64,000 nucleotides of DNA from an uncultured Lachnospiraceae bacterium (GTDB lineage: Bacteria > Bacillota > Clostridia > Lachnospirales > Lachnospiraceae): positions 88,102 to 152,101 of the forward strand of contig CALWES010000006.1 in NCBI GenBank assembly GCA_944377405.1, in the 5' to 3' direction. Below the pieces are notes generated by a model. That model was given only the letters and a program-made list of their open reading frames with translations. It did not search any database and was not told the origin of the DNA. Shown here one piece after another: positions 33,262 to 40,436 of this stretch (positions are counted from its first letter, which is position 1; every line of letters begins with the position of its first letter). Position numbers and translations under genes: made by a program.

Positions 33262-33320
33262 AAGTCATCAGTAATGTGAATAGTCCCTTGTTTGAAGAGT
33301 TTTGATTTTTAACGGACCTT

Positions 33321-33782
33321 ATGGAATTTACCTTGAATAGTGCTGAACCTGCGATTGCACTAGGAAACACTATTGGAGATGATTATTTTCTACCCAAAGA
33401 ATATGATCCTGATGAAGATGCAAAGAACCCTTATGTAGCTGAAATTGGTCATACACTGATCGCAATTAATTATACTGCAAAAAATCTAAATAGAACCTAT
33501 GATGAAATCGACAGTGGAAGTAATTTCGTACAGGTAGAATACAATAACGAAACCTACCCCTGTGACACCGAATATGGCTACCTGACAAATGACGGAGAAA
33601 ACTGGGAACATCATGGGGCCAGTAATGTACTTCTTTCCGCTGGTGAAGAAGCAACCCTGCGCTGCTGTATTGATATACCTGTAGAAATGGAAGATTTCTC
33701 GGACGAGTTCTCTTTAATCTTCAGCATTCCCACTGCTTCTGAAGGGCCTAAATTAGTTGTTTATACCATAAATAAAAACTAG
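33321..33782 (+). pseudogene. DUF4352-like domain, possibly detached from its lipoprotein signal
   Basis: A 153-codon frame (open from 33306) with an immunoglobulin-like beta domain: TLIAINYTAKNLNRTYDEID and FVQVEYNNETYPCDTEYGYL are typical of DUF4352 proteins, which are normally lipid-anchored outside the cell. Here there is no signal peptide and no clear ribosome site, so it appears to be the second half of the gene begun at 31803. A perfect terminator follows. Confidence 0.45.
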
Positions 33783-33789
33783 CTGTCAT

Positions 33790-33822
33790 AGTACCGATAA
33801 TTACACTTATCGGTACTATATT
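33790..33822 (+). terminator. Terminator after the DUF4352-like frame
   Basis: AGTACCGATAA pairs with TTATCGGTACT (11 bp, 6-nt loop), followed by ATATTTTT. Confidence 0.8.
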
Positions 33823-33849
33823 TTTAAGAATCAGATATAGCCATTATAT

Positions 33850-33984
33850 CCCGCGAGAACAATATTGTTCTCGCGGGTAAAGATGCGGCGCGTCACTGCA
33901 TTCCGCGTTCCTTAACCATCTCCCTAAAAGTATTTCTAGCCCCTGAAGATGCGGAACGCGGACTACATCGACGTTCCGCATCTT
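33850..33984. other. Inverted-repeat cluster, candidate oriT
   Basis: Three nested structures in a gene-free stretch next to a relaxase-like gene: a perfect 28-bp palindrome with half-site CCCGCGAGAACAAT (33850-33877); a 13-bp stem AAGATGCGGAACG/CGTTCCGCATCTT with a 13-nt loop (33946-33984); and TCCGCGTTCC (33902-33911) able to pair with GGAACGCGGA (33953-33962). AAGATGCGG is also directly repeated at 33881-33889. Relaxase target sites are often such inverted repeats near the mobilization genes. No T-runs follow, so terminators are less likely. Confidence 0.45.
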
Positions 33985-34147
33985 TAAGTATCTGTGTCAG
34001 GATGATCTAGGTTCTTTTTTCAGTAACATCTTCGTACTATCAGGATGGTTGGATATCATATATGAATATATCCTTACTAGCCCATCCAATAAAGCGTATA
34101 CATATTATTATGAATTGTACCATATGATTTGTAAGGCATTATGGAAT

Positions 34148-34732
34148 CTATTTTTCATTGAACAAATATCTTTCATACCTTTCGACTCCATCTATACTAT
34201 TATCTATCCTATAATCCAAGCTTTTAATAAATCCATCAATTATACCTCTCATACTTTTTACCTCATATGGTACGTCAAATCTATTTCCTTTTAATCTATC
34301 ATAAGCACTGATTGCCAGGTGAATATGTATTTCTCCAGTATCGAGATGAACTCCAAATATACATAAATAGTCTTTGTACAATCCTTGAATAATATATCTT
34401 GCAAGGTTATATGCATCCACTGGAAGAAGATAGTCATATTTATGGAAACTTATGATCCTATGCTTTACCAAATCTGATCCATTGTTCTCTGATGAATATA
34501 TACCCAAAAGAAGTTTCATCATACAAGACGCTTCAAAAGGATCGTGACTCATATATTCTGGTCCTATAAACGGAATACACCCGTTGAATTCTCCAAGTGC
34601 CTTTCCAGGTCTTACACGATCAAAGTTGGTTTTATTTACATTAAGTATATAATAGATTAGCTTTTCCACCGAATCCATATCCTTATAGCTCTCATGATTC
34701 CTTTCATTTACGCATTTAATAAAATATGGCAT
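34148..34732 (-). CDS. Compact relaxase-like protein (HxDxxxxHxH motif)
   Basis: A 194-aa protein. The motif HLDTGEIHIHLAISAYD (H129, D131, H136, H138) is the three-His metal site of mobilization relaxases (MobV/MobP-like HxD...HxH), preceded by KHRIISFHKYD (H91), the strand-helix seen before it in the family. Usual relaxases have over 300 residues; this one consists of the catalytic core only. A catalytic Tyr could be among Y16, Y27 or Y28 but is not assignable. It overlaps by 25 nt the ribbon-helix-helix gene, like a mobC-mobA pair. Confidence 0.6.
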   Translation of the reverse strand: MPYFIKCVNERNHESYKDMDSVEKLIYYILNVNKTNFDRVRPGKALGEFNGCIPFIGPEYMSHDPFEASCMMKLLLGIYSSENNGSDLVKHRIISFHKYDYLLPVDAYNLARYIIQGLYKDYLCIFGVHLDTGEIHIHLAISAYDRLKGNRFDVPYEVKSMRGIIDGFIKSLDYRIDNSIDGVERYERYLFNEK

Positions 34733-34983
34733 AATTCGTTTAAGCTCCTTTCAACTTCTTCCATATTGGCTTTTTTATGCTTCGTCTTTGTTGTATCTAC
34801 AGCTTCTTTTACTTTATATATCCCCTGATATAATTCTTTATCCCGGTTTTTATCCTTCTGAGATATCACATTGGTCTTAAGTATACAGGACCTGATAAAT
34901 TCACTTTTGTTCATTCCAGATTCTTGAAGTTTTTTTACAAACATCAATTCATCCTCCCCTTCAAATTTAATCGTTACTTTCAT
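34708..34983 (-). CDS. Ribbon-helix-helix accessory protein (MobC-like)
   Basis: A 91-aa protein with MKVTIKFEGEDELMFVKKL and MNKSEFIRSCIL, the strand-helix-helix of the RHH_1/MobC fold, then a Lys-rich helical tail. The ATG at 34983 follows a full AGGAGGTGA site. MobC-type proteins bind oriT and help the relaxase open DNA. It is co-transcribed with the relaxase-like gene. Confidence 0.7.
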   Translation of the reverse strand: MKVTIKFEGEDELMFVKKLQESGMNKSEFIRSCILKTNVISQKDKNRDKELYQGIYKVKEAVDTTKTKHKKANMEEVERSLNELCHILLNA

Positions 34984-35208
34984 AGGGTCACCTCCTCTAA
35001 ATCTTATTATGATATATTTTAGCAAGTAAGTGGGACGGTCCGACCTTTCATCGGTTTTCCATCTCCAGCTTACTATACCTGAATGTTACATAAGGGATAA
35101 AATCTTATTGCTTGTCATTTGATTTGATATGTTTTCGGTCACATGATCATTGTTTTAATTATTTTTTCTAAGGGAAAGAATTTCTTTTTTTAAAAAAGAC
35201 AGACGAAA

Positions 35209-35237
35209 AAGGCAGCATATGATTATATATGCCGCCT
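35209..35237 (-). terminator. Terminator of the 522-aa orphan gene
   Basis: Minus strand: AGGCGGCATAT pairs with ATATGCTGCCT (one mismatch), followed by TTTTTCG. It begins 12 nt after the stop codon at 35249. Confidence 0.7.
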
Positions 35238-35248
35238 CAGTCAAAACA

Positions 35249-36817
35249 CTATTTTGTTTTAATCAAGCATAAGTCCTTTAAAAATCCAAACATAAGATTC
35301 AAAACAAACTTATTCGCACCTTTCCATTCATTCTTTTTTTGCATTTCTGGATCGTCAAAATTTAGTTCAGATTTTTTTGTTCTATTTTCTTCAATGAGCG
35401 TTCTTATTTTCCATCCATTCTTTTGGTTAAGCATCATTTTTAAAATTTCTTCAAACTTCATGTTGCTTTTACACTTCGATGAAAGTACCCTGTACTTTTT
35501 TTCTCTCCCGTTACTATTCTTTTTCTTTTTAATATCTATAAACAAATCTGTTTCCCATATTTTTTCTCCTTTAGATGAATTCTTGATATTTTGTAAATAT
35601 TTTTCCAGTTCTTTTAGCTGCTTTCCCATTTGTTCCAATTCTAAAGGACTTCCATTATTACTTAGAAAGTATCTAGCAGCTATAGACACCACTGTCGGAA
35701 ATATAATAGACCGAATAAATAGATCCGTATATAATCTAACCATAGCAATGTTGGTATTTTCATTTGCCTCGGACTGCGTTTCTAAAATAGTCCTTGCTAT
35801 CATCTTAATATTCTCCAATTCAAGAATCTGGATTTCTTTAGATGGAAGAAAAATTAACAAAGAAAATGTCAACAAAATTTTACGTTCTGTTTCTTCGCAT
35901 AGCGGCGTAGCATTCTCGATAAAGGTAAAGAATTCTGATAAAGCAAAACTTATTCTGTCAAGGTAGAACAAGTCTTCTATCGCATAATCTGTAATCAATT
36001 TCTCTATAGTGCTCTCATAATCCAATTTTGGAAATTCACCATATACTTTTACAGTTCTATCAATATCGAGAATTCGTTCACATGTCCATTTTCCATATTG
36101 CGTATTTTTATGTCCTGGAAAATCTGGCATTGTTTCAAATAGAATGATTGAAATTGTTGATAAAACGTTGTCAAACTTAAGCCCCGGTCTTTTTTCTGCA
36201 GCTTCTTTTTCTTTAACTGTATCATCCTTTTGTTCTTGTTCCCTAAAAACAATATTATCTTTTCCATATATCTTTTTCAGAAAAAAAATAACATTCCCCA
36301 GAAAAATATCAAATTTATCAGTTCCTCTCTGGAGCTTTTGCTCTCTTACAAGATATGGATTGCCATAGGTTTCATCATAAATGGAAGGAAGATATTTCCA
36401 GTATGTTTGTATATTTTTTCTGGTTCTATCATAAATTAAGGCGATATTATAGCTTTCTCCTTGTTCTATTTCAAGACTAGGTGGTATGATTCTTTTTATA
36501 TATTTTATATTATATTCCTGATCTCCTATTTTTTTTCGATGCCAGTAATCGATTCCCAAATAATATATCGCTTCAAAAACCGTAGGTTTTAATTTGATTA
36601 ACAGGTCCGTTATTTCATTTTTTACTTCTTTATCTGACTTTGCATTTTCGCTTTGCATATATGCAGTATTGTCTTGTATTAAATCTCCAATTTTCGCCCA
36701 AAAATCATCTATCCCCATTTTTTGATTCAAAAAAATGTTTTCTTTCGCATATTTTTTCCACACTTCATCAATAAAATTGAAATCTTCAATCACTGCTTCT
36801 AATTTTCTTTCAATCAC
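35249..36817 (-). CDS. Unknown 522-aa AT-rich cargo protein
   Basis: No known domain recognised. The protein is largely helical, Lys/Glu/Ile-rich, with no signal peptide and no transmembrane segment strong enough to call. Features include WKKYAKENIFLNQKMGIDDFW near the start, a charged coiled segment REQEQKDDTVKEKEAAEKRP, and a helical C-terminal half. GTG at 36817 is chosen because AGAGGTGAG lies at ribosome-site distance; another GTG three codons upstream overlaps that site. Position beside the integrase and strand bias toward AT are typical of defence or other accessory cargo, but function is not known. Confidence 0.65.
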   Translation of the reverse strand: MIERKLEAVIEDFNFIDEVWKKYAKENIFLNQKMGIDDFWAKIGDLIQDNTAYMQSENAKSDKEVKNEITDLLIKLKPTVFEAIYYLGIDYWHRKKIGDQEYNIKYIKRIIPPSLEIEQGESYNIALIYDRTRKNIQTYWKYLPSIYDETYGNPYLVREQKLQRGTDKFDIFLGNVIFFLKKIYGKDNIVFREQEQKDDTVKEKEAAEKRPGLKFDNVLSTISIILFETMPDFPGHKNTQYGKWTCERILDIDRTVKVYGEFPKLDYESTIEKLITDYAIEDLFYLDRISFALSEFFTFIENATPLCEETERKILLTFSLLIFLPSKEIQILELENIKMIARTILETQSEANENTNIAMVRLYTDLFIRSIIFPTVVSIAARYFLSNNGSPLELEQMGKQLKELEKYLQNIKNSSKGEKIWETDLFIDIKKKKNSNGREKKYRVLSSKCKSNMKFEEILKMMLNQKNGWKIRTLIEENRTKKSELNFDDPEMQKKNEWKGANKFVLNLMFGFLKDLCLIKTK

Positions 36818-36919
36818 CTTTCTCACCTCTCTCGCAGAAACGCAATTCTAGTTTATGCCAACTCTCCATTTTTGATGTTCCTTTTTTTGATACAATTTTT
36901 AAAGAAGGAGGTGAGGCTA

Positions 36920-38110
36920 CTGGATATCCGTACTTTACAGGAAGCTCTTGACTGCGGTATCATTAACGAAGATACATTGCAGCAACAACTTATTATGAAA
37001 CAAAAAGAAGCTTTACTCAAGCGGCATCCTTATGCCATCACCCTTCTTTCTTGTGGACGTTGGCAGACTTATTATATTGATCCAGCCACTGGAAAAAGAA
37101 AAGAACTTAAAGCATCTTCAAAAGAAAAGTTGACTGATAAGCTCTTGCTAAAGATCAAAGAGTCTTCGCACATTGAAAACTTCACAATGACCATGCTGTA
37201 TGAACAGTGGCTCAGCTACAAAACCAGTATTACATCCAGCCAAAATACTGTCAAGAGACATAAACAGCATTTTAAAAAATACTTCGAACATACAGAGTTA
37301 TTTAAAACACCAATCTCTAAAATCGACAAAATCGAGCTCCAAAGCTTCTGTAACAAGCTTGTGAAGGACTACAACATGTCTTCCAAGGAGTGGACCAATA
37401 TAAAAACCATCCTCAAGGGCATGTTCGAGTATGCTGTGGATAAGGAGCTCATAGACAAGAATCCCATGGAAAAGGTCCGGATCACGGTCAAGTTCCGACA
37501 GATTCAAAGAAAAACTGGAAAGACCGAAACCTTTAACACTCAGGAACGTAAAGAGTTGGATGCTTATCTCGACAAGATGTACCAAGAGACCGGCGATCTC
37601 ACATTCCTTGCTGTAAAGCTCAACTTCTACCTTGGCCTCAGAGTCGGTGAACTCGTGACTCTAAAAGCAGAGGACAGAGTAGACCTTAAGCATCTTCATA
37701 TACAGCGTGAAGAGGTAAGGGATCAGGAAAACAATCGGACTTATGTGGTCGAGCATACCAAAGGCAATAAAGACAGATTCGTTCCCCTGGTTCCAAAAGC
37801 CATAGTCCTTCTAAACAAGATCATGGAGAAAAATGTTGGAAAAGGCTTTCTCTTTACCCGTAACGGAGAACGGATCACAGCCAGACAGATAGCCTATGTA
37901 CTGGAAAAGTATGCAGAACGTACCGGACACACTATGAAAAGCAGCCATAAGATCAGAAAGACTGTGGCCAGCAATCTTAATGCTGAGGCAGTTCCGCTGG
38001 ATGAGATTAGAGAGCTTTTAGGGCATTCAGACCTGCAGACTACCCTTGCCTACATTTACAACCCTCTCACTGAGGAAGAGACCTACGAGAGGATCAAAAA
38101 AGCCTTATAA
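36920..38110 (+). CDS. Tyrosine integrase, likely CTG start
   Basis: A 396-aa tyrosine recombinase that integrates and excises the element at tRNA-Gly(GCC). It has an N-terminal arm-binding part, a SAM-like core-binding domain and the catalytic residues R241 (GLRVGELVTL), K281 (HTKGNKDRF), H343 and R346 (HKIRKT), H369 (LGHSDLQTT) and Y378 or Y380. No ATG fits: AAGGAGGTGA (36905-36914) points to CTG at 36920, giving the start LDIRTLQEALDCG, which suits the family. An upstream frame from 36872 has no ribosome site. It ends 120 nt from attR. Confidence 0.85.
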   Translation: MDIRTLQEALDCGIINEDTLQQQLIMKQKEALLKRHPYAITLLSCGRWQTYYIDPATGKRKELKASSKEKLTDKLLLKIKESSHIENFTMTMLYEQWLSYKTSITSSQNTVKRHKQHFKKYFEHTELFKTPISKIDKIELQSFCNKLVKDYNMSSKEWTNIKTILKGMFEYAVDKELIDKNPMEKVRITVKFRQIQRKTGKTETFNTQERKELDAYLDKMYQETGDLTFLAVKLNFYLGLRVGELVTLKAEDRVDLKHLHIQREEVRDQENNRTYVVEHTKGNKDRFVPLVPKAIVLLNKIMEKNVGKGFLFTRNGERITARQIAYVLEKYAERTGHTMKSSHKIRKTVASNLNAEAVPLDEIRELLGHSDLQTTLAYIYNPLTEEETYERIKKAL

Positions 38111-38146
38111 TGGCTTAAAATAAGGCAAAATAAGGCTTTTCAAAAA

Positions 38147-38207
38147 GTGTATTCAAGTGTATTCAAAAATCGGAGAAAATGAAAATCGCGGAAACCCTTA
38201 TTTTATG
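38147..38207. repeat. Integrase arm-type repeats, right end
   Basis: Two tandem GTGTATTCAA (38147-38156, 38157-38166) and GAAACCCTTATTTTATG (38191-38207), matching the left-end set at 12833-12895 in the same orientation. Confidence 0.6.
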
Positions 38208-38228
38208 GGCTTCCGCATCACTTTTGAG

Positions 38229-38251
38229 AGAGCGCGAGACGGGGATCGAAC
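38229..38251. other. attR: 3' end of tRNA-Gly(GCC)
   Basis: Exact match to 12796-12818; lies within the 3' part of the intact tRNA, which the integrated copy keeps functional. Confidence 0.88.
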
Positions 38252-38302
38252 CCGCGACCTTCGCCTTGGCAAGGCGACGCTCCACCACTGAGCCACTCGC
38301 GC
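38231..38302 (-). tRNA. tRNA-Gly (anticodon GCC)
   Basis: 72 nt, folds into a full cloverleaf: acceptor GCGCGAG/CUCGCGC, D arm GCUC/GAGC, anticodon stem UCGCC/GGCGA with loop UUGCCAA (GCC), T arm GCGGG/CCCGU with UUCGAUC. CCA is not encoded. It is the attachment site of the element. Confidence 0.97.
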
Positions 38303-38334
38303 ATTTGCGTCGGCAACACTTACCGACGCGTTGT

Positions 38335-38363
38335 ATTCTATCATAAGTAGGATAAGTTTGCAA
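38335..38363 (-). promoter_or_regulatory. Promoter of tRNA-Gly(GCC)
   Basis: Minus-strand TTGCAA (38358-38363), 17-nt spacer, TAGAAT (38335-38340). Transcription would start near 38329; a GCGTCGG/CCGACGC hairpin (38306-38328 region) lies in the short 5' leader. Confidence 0.75.
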
Positions 38364-38399
38364 GTACTTTTTTTGAATTTGAAGGTTTTTGAGACTTTT

Positions 38400-40007
38400 T
38401 TAATGTCTGAAGAGAGTGCCCAGGATGTTCCGGCCAAGACTTGCGCCAATGTTTCCTCCCAGGGTCTTTCCGAACTTCCCTCCCAGCTTGTTTCCGAAGA
38501 GGTGTCCGATTTCTCTTCCAACGGAGCCTGCTGCCGTGGAAGCCACGCTCTTTACGCTGCGCTCCACTGCCCGGCGCTCCTTCTCTGCGGCCTTCTCAGC
38601 TTCCCGCTCTGCCTTCTCTCTGGCTTTTTCCGCTTCCTTCTCTGCCTTCTTCCGTTCCTTCTCGGCTTCCCTGGCTGCCTCTGCCTGGGCCGCCTCCGTC
38701 TCCAGCTGCTGCTTCCTTCTCTCAAGGAACTCATAGGCGGAGTCCGGATCCACCGGCGTGTTATACTTTAAGGCCAGATTTGACATCTTTACGGCATTTG
38801 CCCGCTCCTTGTCTGTGATCATGCCCATACGGCTCTGGGGCGGCAGGATGAAGGCGTGCTGCGCCACCCCGGGGATACCCTTTTCATCCAGCATGGATAC
38901 CACGGCTTCGCCGGTTCCAAGGCTGGAGAGGACCTCCTCCGTATCAAAATCCGGATTCTCCCGGAATGCGGCTGCCGCTGCCTTAAGGGCCTTCCGCTCT
39001 GCCGGCGTGTAGGCTCTCAGGCCGTGTTCGATCTTATTGCCCAGCTGAGATGAGATCTCATCCGGGATGTCCCCCGGAGACTGGGTGATGAAGAAGACGC
39101 CTACGCCCTTGGAGCGGATTAGACGGATCACCTGTCCGATCTTCTCCATCAGGGCATCGTCTGCATTCTTGAAGAGCAGGTGCGCCTCATCGAAGAAAAA
39201 TACCATCCGGGGTTTTTCCGGGTCTCCGATCTCCGGAAGGACTTCAAAAAGCTCCGACAAAAGGTACAGCATAAATGCGGAATAAACTCTGGGCTTATTG
39301 ATGAGGGCTGAGGACTCCAGGATATTGATCATGCCCTTTCCGCCCTCTCCGTTGGTGAAGAAATCCGCCACATTGATGGCCGGCTCTCCGAAGAAATTCT
39401 CGCCGCCCTCGGCCTCCAGAGCTACGATGGCCCTTACAATGGCGCTGACGGACTGCTTTGCGATGCGGCCGTACTCCGCTTCAAACTCGGAAGCGTTCTC
39501 GGAGGCATACTGGAGGATGGCCTTCAGATCCTTGGTATCGGACAGCACCAGATTCTCATCGTCCGCGATCTTGTATACCACGTTCAGGATATCCCTCTGG
39601 GTGGCATTCAGCTTCAGGACCTCCGACATCAGGGCCGGTCCCATCTCGGACACGGTGGTGCGAAGGGGGATCCCCTTTTCCCCGAACACGTCAAAATAAG
39701 CTGCCGGGTAAGCCTGATAGGAAAATCCGTCCTCAGACAGGCCGAAGCGGGCGATCCGCTCCTTCATATCATCGGTCTCCGTTCCCGGGAAGATCATCCC
39801 GGACAGGTCTCCCTTTACATCTGCCAGGAATACCGGAACTCCCAGATCTGAAAAGGACTCCGCCAGCACCTTCAGGGTGATGGTCTTTCCCGTACCGGTG
39901 GCGCCACAGATAAATCCGTGTCTGTTGGCCATCTTCGGCAGCAGGAACATCTGCTGAGAAAGATCCTCTCCCGCTTTCGCAAAGTAAATTTTTCCGTCTT
40001 TGATCAT
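38400..40007 (-). CDS. HerA-family ATPase, DUF853
   Basis: A 535-aa cytoplasmic ATPase of the DUF853/YjgR family: GFICGATGTGKTITLKVLAESF (Walker A near residues 33-42), RMVFFFDEAHLLF (Walker B) and VFFITQSPGDIPDEI. The C-terminal part is a highly charged Ala/Glu/Lys/Arg coiled coil followed by a Gly-rich tail (GNKLGGKFGKTLGGN). Role of the family is unclear; a DNA-translocating function is inferred from HerA. It lies outside the element and has no relation to the HerA-like gene at 13093 beyond fold. Confidence 0.9.
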   Translation of the reverse strand: MIKDGKIYFAKAGEDLSQQMFLLPKMANRHGFICGATGTGKTITLKVLAESFSDLGVPVFLADVKGDLSGMIFPGTETDDMKERIARFGLSEDGFSYQAYPAAYFDVFGEKGIPLRTTVSEMGPALMSEVLKLNATQRDILNVVYKIADDENLVLSDTKDLKAILQYASENASEFEAEYGRIAKQSVSAIVRAIVALEAEGGENFFGEPAINVADFFTNGEGGKGMINILESSALINKPRVYSAFMLYLLSELFEVLPEIGDPEKPRMVFFFDEAHLLFKNADDALMEKIGQVIRLIRSKGVGVFFITQSPGDIPDEISSQLGNKIEHGLRAYTPAERKALKAAAAAFRENPDFDTEEVLSSLGTGEAVVSMLDEKGIPGVAQHAFILPPQSRMGMITDKERANAVKMSNLALKYNTPVDPDSAYEFLERRKQQLETEAAQAEAAREAEKERKKAEKEAEKAREKAEREAEKAAEKERRAVERSVKSVASTAAGSVGREIGHLFGNKLGGKFGKTLGGNIGASLGRNILGTLFRH

Positions 40008-40093
40008 TGCTTTGCCGCTCCTTATATTTTTTCATACAGCTGACTGTATGGAGAATACTGCGGTAATTGGTCATCGGGTCTTATAAACAAGAA

Positions 40094-40118
40094 AGATCCC
40101 TTGAATGTCAAGGGATCT
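40094..40118 (-). terminator. Terminator of the tRNA-Phe/tRNA-Gly operon
   Basis: Perfect 11-bp stem (AGATCCCTTGA with TCAAGGGATCT) with a 3-nt loop, followed on the minus strand by TTTCTTGTTTATAA, six nt after the tRNA-Gly(UCC) end. Confidence 0.85.
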
Positions 40119-40123
40119 CTCAG

Positions 40124-40194
40124 AGCGGGTGATGGGAATCGAACCCACGTATACAGCTTGGAAGGCTGTCATTCTACCATTGAACTACACCCGC
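40124..40194 (-). tRNA. tRNA-Gly (anticodon UCC)
   Basis: 71 nt: acceptor GCGGGUG/CACCCGC, anticodon stem ACAGC/GCUGU with loop CUUCCAA (UCC), T loop UUCGAUU. Second gene of the two-tRNA operon. Confidence 0.97.
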
Positions 40195-40215
40195 ATATAA
40201 TAGGTTTTTTCCTAG

Positions 40216-40288
40216 TGCCTCAGGCAGGAATCGAACCAGCGACACATGGATTTTCAGTCCATTGCTCTACCAACTGAGCTACCGAGGC
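40216..40288 (-). tRNA. tRNA-Phe (anticodon GAA)
   Basis: 73 nt: acceptor GCCUCGG/CUGAGGC (one G-U), anticodon loop CUGAAAA (GAA), T loop UUCGAUU. First gene after the promoter at 40327-40355. Confidence 0.97.
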
Positions 40289-40326
40289 TCATGTCCGTAA
40301 GCCAAGGACTTAAGGACAACGTAGAC

Positions 40327-40355
40327 ATATTACAAGAAATTTTCGTTTTTGTCAA
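40327..40355 (-). promoter_or_regulatory. Promoter of the tRNA-Phe/tRNA-Gly operon
   Basis: Minus-strand TTGACA (40350-40355), 17-nt A-rich spacer, TAATAT (40327-40332). Near-consensus, as for stable RNA operons. Confidence 0.85.
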
Positions 40356-40436
40356 TACTTATTTTCAGATTTCGGGAAGCAGGAGGCTTCTTTTTTCGAA
40401 GGCCTCCCCTCTCCCCTGCACTCTTTTCCTTCCGGA

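Larger units (their letters stand above)
12796..38251. mobile_element. Putative mobilizable integrative element inserted in tRNA-Gly(GCC)
   Basis: A 23-bp direct repeat, identical at 12796-12818 and 38229-38251, equals the 3' end of tRNA-Gly(GCC). The intact tRNA is at the right end with a tyrosine integrase gene beside it, the usual arrangement after site-specific integration. Inside are recombination genes (RecT, YqaJ nuclease), DUF932, RadC, an XRE repressor and xis-like gene, relaxase-like proteins and cargo. The content is clearly more AT-rich than the flanks, most of all 31600-36900. No capsid, tail, VirB4/VirB6-type channel or replication initiator was recognised, so transfer would need a helper. 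Confidence 0.85.

Noticed and set aside
33850..33877. CRISPR repeat unit
   Set aside because: The 28-bp palindrome occurs once; there are no regularly spaced copies and no cas genes.
12796..38251. Complete prophage
   Set aside because: Recombination and repressor genes look phage-like, but no terminase, capsid, tail or lysis genes are present.
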